The notes: generated by a model not told the origin, from the letters alone. Shown: positions 32,605 through 41,222, counted from the stretch's first letter. The stretch is DNA of 64,000 nt from Couchioplanes caeruleus (GCF_023499255.1 NZ_CP092183.1:4646501-4710500), one strand, 5' to 3'. Translations and numbers: made by a program.

Positions 32605-33983
32605 GTGGGGAGCCCGGCGAGGCGCAGCAGCAGACCCTTCACCTCGGTGGCGGCGATCCGGTCGCGTGCGGCGGCGGGGTCGGAGCAGAGCAGCACCGGC
32701 GCGTCGTCCGGGTCGGTGGGCAGCCGCCCGTGCGAGCCGCGGACCGCCCGGGCGCCGGCGTCGAGGCCGACGACGCTCATCGTGTAGCGCATGCCGATCT
32801 TCTTGCGCAGCAGCGCGAGCGCCGCCCGGCCCTTCGCCGCCGCGGGGCCCGCCGGGTCGAAGAAGAGCTCGGCGGGGTCGTATCCGGGTTTGCGGTGGAT
32901 CTCGACGAGGCGGGCGAAGTCGGGGGCGGCCGCGTCGTCGGTCCAGTAGTAGTACGTGAACCAGGCGTCCGGTTCGGCGACGAGGACCAGCTCCCCGGCG
33001 CGATCGTGGTCGAGGCCGTACCCGGCCTGCTCGGCGCGGCCCAGCACCTGCTCGACGCCGGCCAGCCCGGAGCACAGCTTGGCGACCAGCGCGACGTCGG
33101 CGGGGTCGCGGACGTACACGTGGGCGACCTGGTGGTCGGCGACGGCGAAGGCGCGCGACGTCCACGGGTCGAGGTACTCCATTCCCGCCTGGGTGTAGAC
33201 GTTGAGCAGTCCCTCGCCGCGCAGCAGGCGGTTGACGTGCACCGGGCGGGAGACGTCGGTGATGCCGTACTCGGACAGGGCGACGACCGTGGCGCCGCGG
33301 GCGGCGGCCGCGGCCAGCAGCGGCCCGAGGGTGACGTCGAGCTCGGCGGCCGCCGCGGCGGCCTGCGCCGAGGAGGGGCCGTACCGCTGCAGGTCGTAGT
33401 CGAGGTGCGGGACGTAGACCAGCGTGAGGTCCGGGTCGTGCGCGGCCATGATCTGCTCGGCGGCCCGGCAGATCCACGCGGAGGAGGCGATGCCCGCGTT
33501 CGCGCCCCAGTAGCTGAACAGCGGGAAGGTGCCCAGCTTCGCGGTGAGCTCGTCGTGCAGCTGCGGCGGGTACGTGTAGCAGTCGGGGTCCTTGCGCCCG
33601 TCGGCGTGGTAGACCGGCCGCGGCGTCACGGTCCAGTCGACGTCGGCGCCCATGGCGTACCACCAGCAGACGTTGGCCACCGTGTAGCCGGGGGTGGCGG
33701 CGCGGGCGGCGTCCCACACCTTCTCGCCGCCGACGAGCCCGTTGTGCTGGCGCCAGAGGAACACTTCGCCGAGGTCGCGGAAGTACCAGCCGTTGCCGAC
33801 GACGCCGTGCCCGGACGGCATCTCGCCGGTGAGGAACGTGGACTGCGCCGAGCAGGTGACCGCGGGCAGCACGGTGCCCAGCGGCGCGCGGAAACCGGTG
33901 TCGGCGAGCCGCGCCAGCCGCGGCATGTGCCGCAGCAGCCGGGGCGTGAGGCCGACGACGTCGAGGACGACCACGGGGGTCAC
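32601..33983 (-). CDS. eboF: Type I phosphodiesterase/nucleotide pyrophosphatase family protein (EboF-like)
   Basis: This is a 460-residue metal-dependent hydrolase of the alkaline phosphatase superfamily. VVVLDVVGLTP carries the first metal Asp, TCSAQSTFLTGEMPSGHGVVGN the nucleophile Thr/Ser region, and VYVPHLDYDLQRYGP and LSEYGITDVSRPVHVNR further metal ligands. The GTG start overlaps the EboE stop (GTGA) and has AGGAGGTG upstream; the frame is open farther upstream but that is shadow. In ebo clusters a protein of this family accompanies EboE. It may cleave a phosphodiester or nucleotide-linked intermediate. There is no signal peptide. Confidence 0.85.
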   Translation of the reverse strand: MTPVVVLDVVGLTPRLLRHMPRLARLADTGFRAPLGTVLPAVTCSAQSTFLTGEMPSGHGVVGNGWYFRDLGEVFLWRQHNGLVGGEKVWDAARAATPGYTVANVCWWYAMGADVDWTVTPRPVYHADGRKDPDCYTYPPQLHDELTAKLGTFPLFSYWGANAGIASSAWICRAAEQIMAAHDPDLTLVYVPHLDYDLQRYGPSSAQAAAAAAELDVTLGPLLAAAAARGATVVALSEYGITDVSRPVHVNRLLRGEGLLNVYTQAGMEYLDPWTSRAFAVADHQVAHVYVRDPADVALVAKLCSGLAGVEQVLGRAEQAGYGLDHDRAGELVLVAEPDAWFTYYYWTDDAAAPDFARLVEIHRKPGYDPAELFFDPAGPAAAKGRAALALLRKKIGMRYTMSVVGLDAGARAVRGSHGRLPTDPDDAPVLLCSDPAAARDRIAATEVKGLLLRLAGLPT

Positions 33984-35131
33984 GGCGACACCTCCTGCGG
34001 GGACGACAGGCCCAGAGCGGTCAGCTGGCCGCGGGCGAAGAAGAGTTCCGAGGCGATCCCGTTGGCGAGCTCCGCCGGTCCGGACGGGCGCAGGGCCGGC
34101 GGCAGCACATGCCACGTGTACGTCTCGACGTCGAAGTGGTCGCACTCCGGGCTGTCGCCGGACACCAGTTCCCGCAGGGCGCTCACGAGGACGCCGACGG
34201 TGGTCTGCAGCGGCGGTACGGGCGGCGCGTGCAGCGGCACGTGGTAGTGGATGCGCCACGGCTGCCCGTCCCCGCCCGGGGTGGCCAGAGCCTCGTCGAG
34301 GTCGTCGGCGGACAGCCCGAACGGGCCACGGGTCTGGTGCAGGAAGCGGGGTTCGACGTACTCGCCGAGCACGGCGGCGTCCCGGCGGGGGTCGGTGCTG
34401 GCCAGCGCGGCGGAGATCTGCGTCTTGATGACCGGGAGCCCGGCCTCGCGCAGCCGCCCGAGGGCCAGCGCGGGTTCCTCCCACGCGCAGGCCAGGTGGG
34501 CGAGGTCGAGGCAGACGCCCAGCACGGAGGTGTCGGCCTCGCCGAGCAGCGCCACGGCCTCCGCGGTGTTCTCGATGATGCACCCCGGCTCCGGCTCGAA
34601 CGCCACCCGGATCGGGCGGGGCATCGTGTGCAGCCCGCGGGCCAGCTCGTCGAGGGCCCGGCGGCAGGCACTCGCCCGGGCCGCGTCCCACGGCTCGCGC
34701 CAGGCCAGCGGCAGCGTGGAGATCGAGCCGCGGGCCGCGTCGGCCGGCAGCAGGTCGCACAGGATCCGGGCCAGGTCCATCGTGTACGCGAGCCGGTGCC
34801 GCGTGGTCCAGTCCGGCTGGTAGACGGCGTGCTTGACCACGGGGGCCTGGAAGGCCTGGTACGGGAACCCGTTGAGGGTCACCACCTCGAGCCCCCGGGC
34901 GTCGAGGGCCCTACGCAGGCGCTGCCGGTCGGCGACGTCGGAGGCGAGCCCGGCGGCGACCGGCGCGGCCAGCCACATCCCCAGTCCCAGCACGTCCGTG
35001 CCGAGCCGCTCGCGGATGGGCACGGCGTACGTGTCGAGCTGCTCGAGGATCCCGTCGAGGTTCTCGGCCTCGTGCACGTTGGTGCAGTACGACAGGTGCA
35101 CGGTCTGCCCGCCGGGGTGGTTCAGCCGCAT
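33980..35131 (-). CDS. eboE: Metabolite traffic protein EboE (xylose isomerase-like TIM barrel)
   Basis: This 383-residue protein starts MRLNHPGGQTVHLSYCTNVHEAENLDGI, an opening I associate with EboE. It has a xylose-isomerase-like TIM-barrel pattern with probable metal ligands in VAFEPEPGC, VCLDLAHLACAW and IKTQISAAL. In cyanobacteria ebo genes are needed for export of the scytonemin precursor to the periplasm; a direct biochemical role for EboE is not established. The ATG overlaps the TatD-like stop by one base (TGATG) and its own stop overlaps the eboF-like GTG. Confidence 0.88.
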   Translation of the reverse strand: MRLNHPGGQTVHLSYCTNVHEAENLDGILEQLDTYAVPIRERLGTDVLGLGMWLAAPVAAGLASDVADRQRLRRALDARGLEVVTLNGFPYQAFQAPVVKHAVYQPDWTTRHRLAYTMDLARILCDLLPADAARGSISTLPLAWREPWDAARASACRRALDELARGLHTMPRPIRVAFEPEPGCIIENTAEAVALLGEADTSVLGVCLDLAHLACAWEEPALALGRLREAGLPVIKTQISAALASTDPRRDAAVLGEYVEPRFLHQTRGPFGLSADDLDEALATPGGDGQPWRIHYHVPLHAPPVPPLQTTVGVLVSALRELVSGDSPECDHFDVETYTWHVLPPALRPSGPAELANGIASELFFARGQLTALGLSSPQEVSP

Positions 35132-35982
35132 CAGCTGCCTCCCCGCGCGATGGAGCTGCCGGCGTACGTGGTCCCGGGCTCGTCGGCGCCGGTCAGGTCG
35201 AGGCGCCCGGACTGCGCGTAGAACGCGACCGGGTTGCGCCACAGCACGAGGTCGACCTCGTCGGCGGTGAACCCGGCCGCGAGCATGGCCCGGCCGGTCT
35301 CCACGGTGAGCAGCGGATCCGAGTGGCCCCAGTCGGCCGCCGAGTTCACCAGCATCCGCTCGGTGCCGTACTCCTTGAGGATCTCCACCATCCGCGGCGG
35401 CGACATCTTCGTCTCGGGGTAGATGCTGAAGCCCATCCAGCAGCCGGAGTCGCGGACCAGCCCGACGGTGACCTCGTTGAGGTGGTCGACGGCCACCCGC
35501 CCCGGCTCGATGCCGGAGGCGGCGACGACGTCCAGGGTGCGTCTCGTGCCGGCGGCCTTGTCGCGGTGCGGGGTGTGCACGAGGGCGGGCAGCTCGTACT
35601 CGACGGCCAGCTCGAGCTGGGCGGCGAACGCCTCGTCCTCGGCCGGGGTCATGGAGTCGTACCCGATCTCGCCGACCGCGACGACCCCGTCCTTGTCCAG
35701 GTAGCGCGGCAGCAGGTCGAGCACGCCCTTGCAGCGCGGGTCGTTGGCCTCCTTGGGATTGAGCGCCAGCGTCGCGTGGTGCCGGATGCCGAACTGCGAC
35801 GCCCGGTACGGCTCCCAGCCCAGCAGCGAGTCGAAGTAGTCGGCGAACGAGCCCGGGCCGGTACGGGGCTGGCCGAGCCAGAACGCCGGCTCCACCACCG
35901 CCTGCACGCCGTGGGCCGCCATCGCCCGGTAGTCGTCGGTGGTGCGCGAGGTCATGTGGATGTGGGGGTCGAAGACGCGCAT
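35131..35982 (-). CDS. eboB: TatD-family metal-dependent hydrolase (EboB-like)
   Basis: This is a 283-residue amidohydrolase-fold protein. Metal ligands are His7 and His9 in FDPHIHM, Glu in VGEIGYDS, His in LVHTPHRDK and HLNEVT, and a late Asp in NSAADWGHSD. Cytoplasmic TatD enzymes act on DNA ends or small phosphorylated compounds, but cluster-encoded versions are thought to act on a pathway intermediate. It is coupled by one-base TGATG overlaps on both sides (EboA before it, EboE after it). Confidence 0.85.
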   Translation of the reverse strand: MRVFDPHIHMTSRTTDDYRAMAAHGVQAVVEPAFWLGQPRTGPGSFADYFDSLLGWEPYRASQFGIRHHATLALNPKEANDPRCKGVLDLLPRYLDKDGVVAVGEIGYDSMTPAEDEAFAAQLELAVEYELPALVHTPHRDKAAGTRRTLDVVAASGIEPGRVAVDHLNEVTVGLVRDSGCWMGFSIYPETKMSPPRMVEILKEYGTERMLVNSAADWGHSDPLLTVETGRAMLAAGFTADEVDLVLWRNPVAFYAQSGRLDLTGADEPGTTYAGSSIARGGS

Positions 35983-36578
35983 CAGTCCTCCTTGCGCAGC
36001 AGGTGCCGGTTGAGCAGCGCGAGGGCGTCGGCCGGCATGCGGCGCCCGGCGGCGGCGCGCTCACGGGCGAGGGCGGCCAGCATGGCGGTCAGCTCGGCGT
36101 CGGCGCGGTCGTCGAGGCGGTCGACCACGCTGAGCGGGATGCCCATGAACACGCACTTGACGACGCCCTGGCGCCAGGTGGCGGCGTCCAGGCGGGCGGC
36201 GTACGGGCCGAGCGCGGCGGCGACGAGCCGGGTGTCGTTGGTGCGCAGCGCGTCCTCGGCCAGCGGTACCCCGGCGTCGCCGATCGGGAGCAGGGGCAGG
36301 GCGTGCAGGACGGCGAGGCGTTCGGCGGCGTCGCCCTGCCAGTACAGCTGCGCGATGCGCTCGGCGTCGCCCAGGGCGAGCAGGAGCAGGATCCGCCCGG
36401 CGAGCGCGGGTGTCCACCCGGGACGGTCGGGCAGCGGCTGCCGGCCCAGCTTGCGGCCGGCGCGGGCGAACAGCGGCCCGGCGGCGCCGGGTTCGGAACG
36501 GATCTGCGCCTCGGCCTCGTCCAGCCAGGCCCGGCCCGGTACGGCCGCCACCACGGCCCGCAGCTCGTCGGGTGTCAC
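35982..36578 (-). CDS. eboA: EboA-domain protein
   Basis: This 198-residue protein is of unknown biochemical function, mostly alpha-helical with Ala/Leu-rich repeats suggestive of an alpha-alpha superhelix. The segments LGDAERIAQLYWQGDAAE, LPIGDAGVPLAEDALRTND and VVKCVFMGIPL support the EboA assignment together with the operon context. The GTG start overlaps the stop of the TIM-barrel epimerase gene (GTGA) and the stop overlaps the TatD start. There is no membrane segment, so it is presumably cytoplasmic, perhaps a scaffold for the other Ebo proteins (inference). Confidence 0.82.
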   Translation of the reverse strand: MTPDELRAVVAAVPGRAWLDEAEAQIRSEPGAAGPLFARAGRKLGRQPLPDRPGWTPALAGRILLLLALGDAERIAQLYWQGDAAERLAVLHALPLLPIGDAGVPLAEDALRTNDTRLVAAALGPYAARLDAATWRQGVVKCVFMGIPLSVVDRLDDRADAELTAMLAALARERAAAGRRMPADALALLNRHLLRKED

Positions 36579-37420
36579 CGCTCCCCCTCCGCCTCGGCCG
36601 CCCGCAGGAACGCGAGCGACTCGCGGGCCACGGTGGGCGCCGCGTGCGAGTGACGCGGCAGCTCGACGGCGACCAGCCCGCGATACCCGCCGTCGATGAG
36701 GGCGCGCAGCACCGGCGGGAAGTGGATCTCGCCGCGGCCGAACTCCAGGTGCTCGTGCACGCCCCGGCGCATGTCGTCGATCTGCACGTTGACCAGGTAC
36801 GGCACGGCCTCGGCGACGACCTGCGGCACCGGGCCGGGCTCCAGGCAGCGCACGTGCCCGATGTCGAGGGTGAGCCCGAACCCGGCGGGCGCGCCCAGCT
36901 CGGCGCGCAGCCGGTGCCACCCGGCGAGGTCCTCGACGAGCATCCCGGGCTCGGGCTCGAAGCCGAGCGGGATCCCCGCCCCGGCGGCGGCCGCGGTGAG
37001 CTCGGCGCAGCCGTCGACCAGGCGGGACCAGGCGGTGCGCCCGGCCACGTCGGGCGGCCGTACGCCGGCCCAGAACGACACCGCCTCGGCGCCCAGGTCG
37101 GCGCCGATCGCCACGGCCCGGCGCAGGAAGTCCAGGCGTACCTTGCGGTCGTCGTGCAGCAGCGTCGGCGCGTGCTTGCGCCACGGGTCCAGCAGGTAGC
37201 GGGCACCGGTCTCGATCACCACGCCGAGGTGCCGGTCGCGCAGCTGATCGGCGACCGCCGCGATGTCCCGGGCCAGCCCGGGCGCGTACGGGTCGAGGTG
37301 GTCGTGGTCGAGGGTGAGCGCGACCCCGCAGTAGCCGAGGTCGGCGAGCACGGCGATGGCCTCGGCGAGGCGGTGGTTGGCGAAGCCGTTGGTGCCGTAG
37401 CCGTACCGCAGCGTGCTCAT
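36575..37420 (-). CDS. Sugar phosphate isomerase/epimerase-like TIM-barrel protein in ebo-type operon
   Basis: This is a 281-residue AP-endonuclease-2/xylose-isomerase-like barrel. Metal ligands are probably Glu in VVIETGARYLLDPW and FEPEPGM, and His/Asp in TLDIGHVRC and VQIDDMRRGVHEHLEFGRGEIHFP. The layout resembles inosose or hydroxypyruvate isomerases, which fits the inositol-phosphate-synthase-like first gene of the operon: the pair could make and isomerise a cyclic polyol or inosose. It is distinct from EboE, so the operon has two barrels of this superfamily. The ATG overlaps the UbiA gene stop (ATGA). Confidence 0.85.
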   Translation of the reverse strand: MSTLRYGYGTNGFANHRLAEAIAVLADLGYCGVALTLDHDHLDPYAPGLARDIAAVADQLRDRHLGVVIETGARYLLDPWRKHAPTLLHDDRKVRLDFLRRAVAIGADLGAEAVSFWAGVRPPDVAGRTAWSRLVDGCAELTAAAAGAGIPLGFEPEPGMLVEDLAGWHRLRAELGAPAGFGLTLDIGHVRCLEPGPVPQVVAEAVPYLVNVQIDDMRRGVHEHLEFGRGEIHFPPVLRALIDGGYRGLVAVELPRHSHAAPTVARESLAFLRAAEAEGER

Positions 37421-38262
37421 GTCGGGGAGATCTTCCGGGCGAGCAGCCGGGCGAGCGGGGCGGCGGCCGCCACGGCGAGGCCGGTGAGATGGCGTCCGGC
37501 GCGGGCGGTCAGCGCGCCCTGCAGAGCGGGCAGGGCCGTGATGCCCGCGCCGACGGCGGCCCGCACCCGGGGCGCGGCCGGATCGCTCAGCAGCCCCGCC
37601 TGGGCCCGGCCGTAGCCGGCCGCGTACTGCCCGGCGAGCACGGCCGGGACCGCTCCCCCGGCGGCCGTCGCGGCGGTCACGGCGGCGGTCGCGGCCAGTG
37701 TCGCCGCGCTCAGGCGCCGGCCGGGGCCGCCCGCGACCTCGTGCCGGGACAGGGCGGTCACCGTCCACGTGTGTGCGGCGATCACCGTCGCGGCGGGGAC
37801 TGCGCGCGCGGGGTTACCGGCACTCGCGCCGAGCAGGACGTCGAGGGCGCGGCAGGCGGCCATCCCGGCGGGTCCGGCCGCGGTGTTCTTGAGCCTCAGG
37901 TCGTAGGCCCACACGGCGGCGGCGAGCGGCACGGCGACGGCCATCGCCCGTGCTCCCCCGGCCCGGGCGGCGAGCGCGAGGCCCACGGCGGTGAGCCCGG
38001 CGGCGACGCCGAGCGCGGCGGGGGCGGAGATGCGGCCGGACGGGATGGGCCGCTCGGGGCGTTCCACCGCGTCGAGGTCCCGGTCGGCCCAGTCGTTGGC
38101 GGCCATCCCGGCCCAGTACAGGCACACCGAGGCGCCGGCGAGCCCGGCGCTGCGGCGGCCGAGCGTGCCCGCCGCCGAGGCGCCGGCCACGACGTCACCG
38201 GGCACCGACAGCGCGGCCGGCGCGCGGACCAGCTCGGCGAGCGTGCGCAGCGGCGCCTTCAT
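37417..38262 (-). CDS. eboC: UbiA-family prenyltransferase (SCO3242/EboC-like)
   Basis: This is a 281-residue integral membrane prenyltransferase with eight or nine helices. The first Asp-rich motif is NDWADRDLD (NDxxDxxxD type) and the second conserved loop is YDLRLKNTAAG, followed by ACRALDVLLGAS. Family members transfer a prenyl chain to an aromatic or polyol acceptor. With the prenyl diphosphate synthase at the operon end and a cyclitol-type cyclase at its head, the likely product is a prenylated cyclic compound. The ATG overlaps the cyclase stop (ATGA). Confidence 0.88.
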   Translation of the reverse strand: MKAPLRTLAELVRAPAALSVPGDVVAGASAAGTLGRRSAGLAGASVCLYWAGMAANDWADRDLDAVERPERPIPSGRISAPAALGVAAGLTAVGLALAARAGGARAMAVAVPLAAAVWAYDLRLKNTAAGPAGMAACRALDVLLGASAGNPARAVPAATVIAAHTWTVTALSRHEVAGGPGRRLSAATLAATAAVTAATAAGGAVPAVLAGQYAAGYGRAQAGLLSDPAAPRVRAAVGAGITALPALQGALTARAGRHLTGLAVAAAAPLARLLARKISPT

Positions 38263-39395
38263 CGGGCCAGTCCGGCGACGAGGCCGGCGAGGGCGGCCCA
38301 CTGCTCGGCGAGCGCGGACGGGCCGTCGCCGAGCGGATCCTTGAAGAAGAACGCGAGCTGCGGCAGCGGGCCGGCGTGCCCGGCGTGGTGCGCGGCGGCG
38401 GTGAGCCGGGCGAGGTCCAGCACGAGCGGCGCGGCCAGCGCCGAGTCACAGCCGTGCCAGGTGAACTCCATGCGCATGCCGGTGCCGAGGAAGCCGGAGA
38501 ACGTGATCAGGTCCCAGGCGGTCTTGAAGTCGCCGATCTCCGCGACGTAGTCGATGCGGCTGGTGCCCTCCGGCACGTAGCCCAGCGCGTCGCCCAGCAC
38601 CCGCTGCTTGCTGGCGACCTTGGCGGCGTTCGCGCCCGGGTCGGCGAGGTTCGCGCCGTCGCCGCCGCCGAGCAGGTTCAGCCCGGACCAGCTGGTGACC
38701 CGCAGGTGGCGCAGCGCGAACATCGGTGCCAGCACGGACTTCACCAGCGTCTCGCCGGTCTTGCCGTCGTTGCCGGCGTACGGCAGCCCCTCGCGGGCGG
38801 CCAGTTCGGCGAGGGCGGCCAGACGGGCGCCGGTCGAGGGGGTGAAGTCCACGAAGGAGCATCCGGAGCGGAACGCGGCGTACGCGGCGAGCGCGCTGGC
38901 CGGCAGGACGGTCCCCTCGTGCCGCAGCGCTTCCTCGAGCGCGGCGAGCGACTCGTGGGCCGGGTGCGGCGCCGTCACCGGCTCGGTGGTGGCGACGTTG
39001 ACGACCACCACCCGGTCCAGGTGGTGCCGGTCGCGGAAGTCCCGCAGGTCGGCGCGGATGCGCTCGGCGGTCTCCGCCTGGGTGGCGGCCGCGGGCAGGG
39101 GCCGCAGCTCGTGCTCGGCGCGGACCAGTTCGTCGGCGAGCACCGTCACGAGCCGGCCGGGCAGCACCCCGGCCGCGGCGAGCGCCTCGGCCTTCTTCAG
39201 CACCGGCAGGGTGGCCACGTCGTGCCCGCCGAACACGAGTTCGGACCAGGCGGGCAGCGCCGGGCTGCGCAGCTCGGGGAGTTCGGTGACGCAGCCGGTG
39301 GGCTCGACGAGCCGCGCCCTGAGGGCGGTCGCGCCGGTCAGAGCGGTCACGGCCACGGAGCCGCGTGCGCCCATCAACCATATTCCGGTACGCAT
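38259..39395 (-). CDS. Myo-inositol-1-phosphate synthase-like NAD-dependent cyclase, first gene of ebo-type operon
   Basis: This is a 378-residue protein of the inositol-3-phosphate synthase family, about the length of the mycobacterial enzyme. The NAD-binding start is IWLMGARGSVAVTALTG. The catalytic region includes YAGNDGKTGETLVKSVLAPMF, SWSGLNLLGGGDG, KVASKQRVLGD and, near the end, LAFFFKDPLG with candidate catalytic Lys residues. It probably cyclises glucose 6-phosphate or a related sugar phosphate. A GGGAGGG ribosome site precedes the ATG. Cyanobacterial ebo clusters encode instead EboD, a 3-dehydroquinate-synthase-like cyclase, which is also an NAD-dependent sugar-phosphate cyclase. This may therefore be a divergent, pathway-specific enzyme rather than the housekeeping Ino1. 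Confidence 0.88.
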   Translation of the reverse strand: MRTGIWLMGARGSVAVTALTGATALRARLVEPTGCVTELPELRSPALPAWSELVFGGHDVATLPVLKKAEALAAAGVLPGRLVTVLADELVRAEHELRPLPAAATQAETAERIRADLRDFRDRHHLDRVVVVNVATTEPVTAPHPAHESLAALEEALRHEGTVLPASALAAYAAFRSGCSFVDFTPSTGARLAALAELAAREGLPYAGNDGKTGETLVKSVLAPMFALRHLRVTSWSGLNLLGGGDGANLADPGANAAKVASKQRVLGDALGYVPEGTSRIDYVAEIGDFKTAWDLITFSGFLGTGMRMEFTWHGCDSALAAPLVLDLARLTAAAHHAGHAGPLPQLAFFFKDPLGDGPSALAEQWAALAGLVAGLAR

Positions 39396-39436
39396 GCAGC
39401 ATCCCTCCCGTATGCGGACAGAGGCGCGCTCAGCGA

Positions 39437-39460
39437 TAACACGACGTGTCGTCCGTGTTA
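39437..39460. promoter_or_regulatory. Inverted repeat upstream of the ebo-type operon (TAACACG-N10-CGTGTTA)
   Basis: A perfect 7-bp inverted repeat with a 10-bp spacer, itself partly palindromic (ACGTGTCGT), lies 42-65 bp upstream of the cyclase ATG. Position and symmetry fit an operator or activator site for the operon. No regulator gene of a matching type is adjacent on that side. Confidence 0.5.
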
Positions 39461-39566
39461 CGTGAAGCGACGCTAACCCAGCGCCCGGGACAAAGGAAAC
39501 CCTTGATATTGAGAAACTTCTCCGTGTGCCGAAGAAACTTTCCCCACCGCCGTACGAAAGTCCGGC

Positions 39567-40790
39567 TCAGCCCTTCTTCTTGCCGCCCGGCTTCTTCGGC
39601 TTCCTGGGCCCCTTCGGCTTCTTCGGCTTCTTGGCCGGTTCGTGGGCCTGCGGGGGCTTCGCCGGCTTCACCACCACGGCGGTCCGGATGATCCGCTCGG
39701 CCGGACGGACATCGCGCCGGGCCGGCTCGGGCACCGGCGAGGGGGCTGCCTTGGACGCGCAGGCGCTGCGCACGGCGCACCTCGGCGCGACGGGGACCGC
39801 GGCGGACGTGGCGGGCGCTGCCGCCTCCGCGCGTACCGGAGCGGGGCTCCCCGAGGGCCACATCGCCGAGGCGGCGGCCACCGCGGGCACCACGACGGCC
39901 GCGGCCAGCAGAGCGGCCCGGCGGCGACGCGTCAGCGGCGGGCGCACCGCGACCGTGGCCACGTCCTCCCCGCCGTCCCGGCCGGGCACCAGGGTCAGCG
40001 GCGCCGGCCCGGCGGCCGCCCCGAGCACACGTGCCGCCTCCGCGGCGTCCGGGCGGTCCTGCGGCCGCTTGGCCAGGCAGCGCCGGCTCAGGTCGGCGAC
40101 CTCCGGCGGCAGCCCGGGAATCCGCGGCAGCGGGCCCGGCTCGGTGTACACGTGGGCGCGCACCATCTCCGTGACCGTGGCCGCCTCCCACGGCATCCGC
40201 CCGGCGAGAGCCCGGTGCAGCAGCAGGCCGAGGCCGTACACGTCGCTCGCGGGCCGCACCGGGCCGCCGTCGAGCCGTTCCGGGGCCAGGTACGCGGGCG
40301 TGCCCAGCACCTCACCGTCCATCTCGTCCATTGCGCCCGCGGCGGCCGAGATGCCGAAGTCCAGCAGCTTCACCCCGTCGGAGGTCACCATCACGTTGCC
40401 GGGCTTGACGTCGCGGTGCACCACCCCGCGCGCGTGGGCGGCGGCGAGCGCGGCGGCGACCTGGGCGCAGATCAGCACCGCCGTCCGCCACGGCAGGGTC
40501 TGGCGCGCCAGCACGGACGACAGGGTCTCGCCCTCGACCAGTTCCATCACGACGTACGGCTCCCCCGACAACTCTCCGTAGTCGTACACGCCGACGATGT
40601 TGGGGTGCCGCAGCCCGGCCGCGGCGCGCGCCTCCAGGCGGATCCGGCCGAGCTGGGCGGGGTCCGGCGCGGCGGCCGCCGACAGCACCTTGATGGCCAC
40701 GTCACGGCCGAGCACCTCGTCGTGAGCACGCCAGACGACCGACATGCCGCCCACGCCGATCCGGTCGAGCAACTGGTAACGAACATCCAC
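39567..40790 (-). CDS. Ser/Thr protein kinase with membrane helix and Lys/Pro-rich tail
   Basis: This is a 407-residue kinase. From the GTG start (YQLLDRIGVGGMSVVWRAHD) the catalytic domain has VAIKVL, HRDVKPGN, DFGIS and LAPE, all intact. One membrane helix (AALLAAAVVVPAVAAASAMW) follows. The short outer part ends with a run dominated by Lys and Pro (KKPKKPKGPRKPKKPGGKKKG), which could contact the cell wall or anionic polymers. The ribosome site is AAGGGGG. It is divergent from the EspC/WXG100-like unit, with 117 bp between the starts, so shared regulation or phosphorylation of that unit is possible. Confidence 0.9.
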   Translation of the reverse strand: MDVRYQLLDRIGVGGMSVVWRAHDEVLGRDVAIKVLSAAAAPDPAQLGRIRLEARAAAGLRHPNIVGVYDYGELSGEPYVVMELVEGETLSSVLARQTLPWRTAVLICAQVAAALAAAHARGVVHRDVKPGNVMVTSDGVKLLDFGISAAAGAMDEMDGEVLGTPAYLAPERLDGGPVRPASDVYGLGLLLHRALAGRMPWEAATVTEMVRAHVYTEPGPLPRIPGLPPEVADLSRRCLAKRPQDRPDAAEAARVLGAAAGPAPLTLVPGRDGGEDVATVAVRPPLTRRRRAALLAAAVVVPAVAAASAMWPSGSPAPVRAEAAAPATSAAVPVAPRCAVRSACASKAAPSPVPEPARRDVRPAERIIRTAVVVKPAKPPQAHEPAKKPKKPKGPRKPKKPGGKKKG

Positions 40791-40907
40791 GGCGGCCCCC
40801 TTGCCCACCGGACCGTGATCGAAACCCGATCGGACGGGACATCGAAGCGTGACGACATGCGGTACCGTGCCGCTCACACGCCAGACGTTGCGTTCACGGG
40901 GGAACGG

Positions 40908-41222
40908 ATGTACGAGCCGGTGCCGGAAGTCGACATACCGGGCCTGACCCGGGTGGGGAGCGCCGTCGAGGCCGCCTCGGTGACCTGGGGCAAGGCGTAC
41001 AGCGCCCACGCCGGGCAGCTGCCGCCGGGCGACGCGCTGACCGGCTGGGCGACCGGGGCCGCGCTCGCCACCGCCACCGACGGCTGGGCAGGGTTCATGA
41101 CGCGGCTCAAGGACGAACTGCACGTGTACGCCGCCGGCCTCACCCAGTCGGCCAGGGACTACCAGGCCGCGGACGACGCGGCGGCCGCCGGGGTGCACCG
41201 GGCGGGCGGCGGTCCGCGATGA
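40908..41222 (+). CDS. Small WXG100/EspC-like protein
   Basis: This is a 104-residue helical protein. Its size, lack of signal peptide, Ala-rich helices and pattern (SAVEAASVTWGKAYSAHAGQ, then a second helix DELHVYAAGLTQSARDYQAADDAA) match EspC/WXG100-like partners of type VII-type secretion; the second helix ends in YQAADD, as such proteins often do. The ATG has a GGGGGAA ribosome site, and the stop overlaps the next ATG (ATGA). It may pair with the helical N-terminus of the next protein. No ESX core gene is in the window, so secretion is inference. Confidence 0.65.
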   Translation: MYEPVPEVDIPGLTRVGSAVEAASVTWGKAYSAHAGQLPPGDALTGWATGAALATATDGWAGFMTRLKDELHVYAAGLTQSARDYQAADDAAAAGVHRAGGGPR

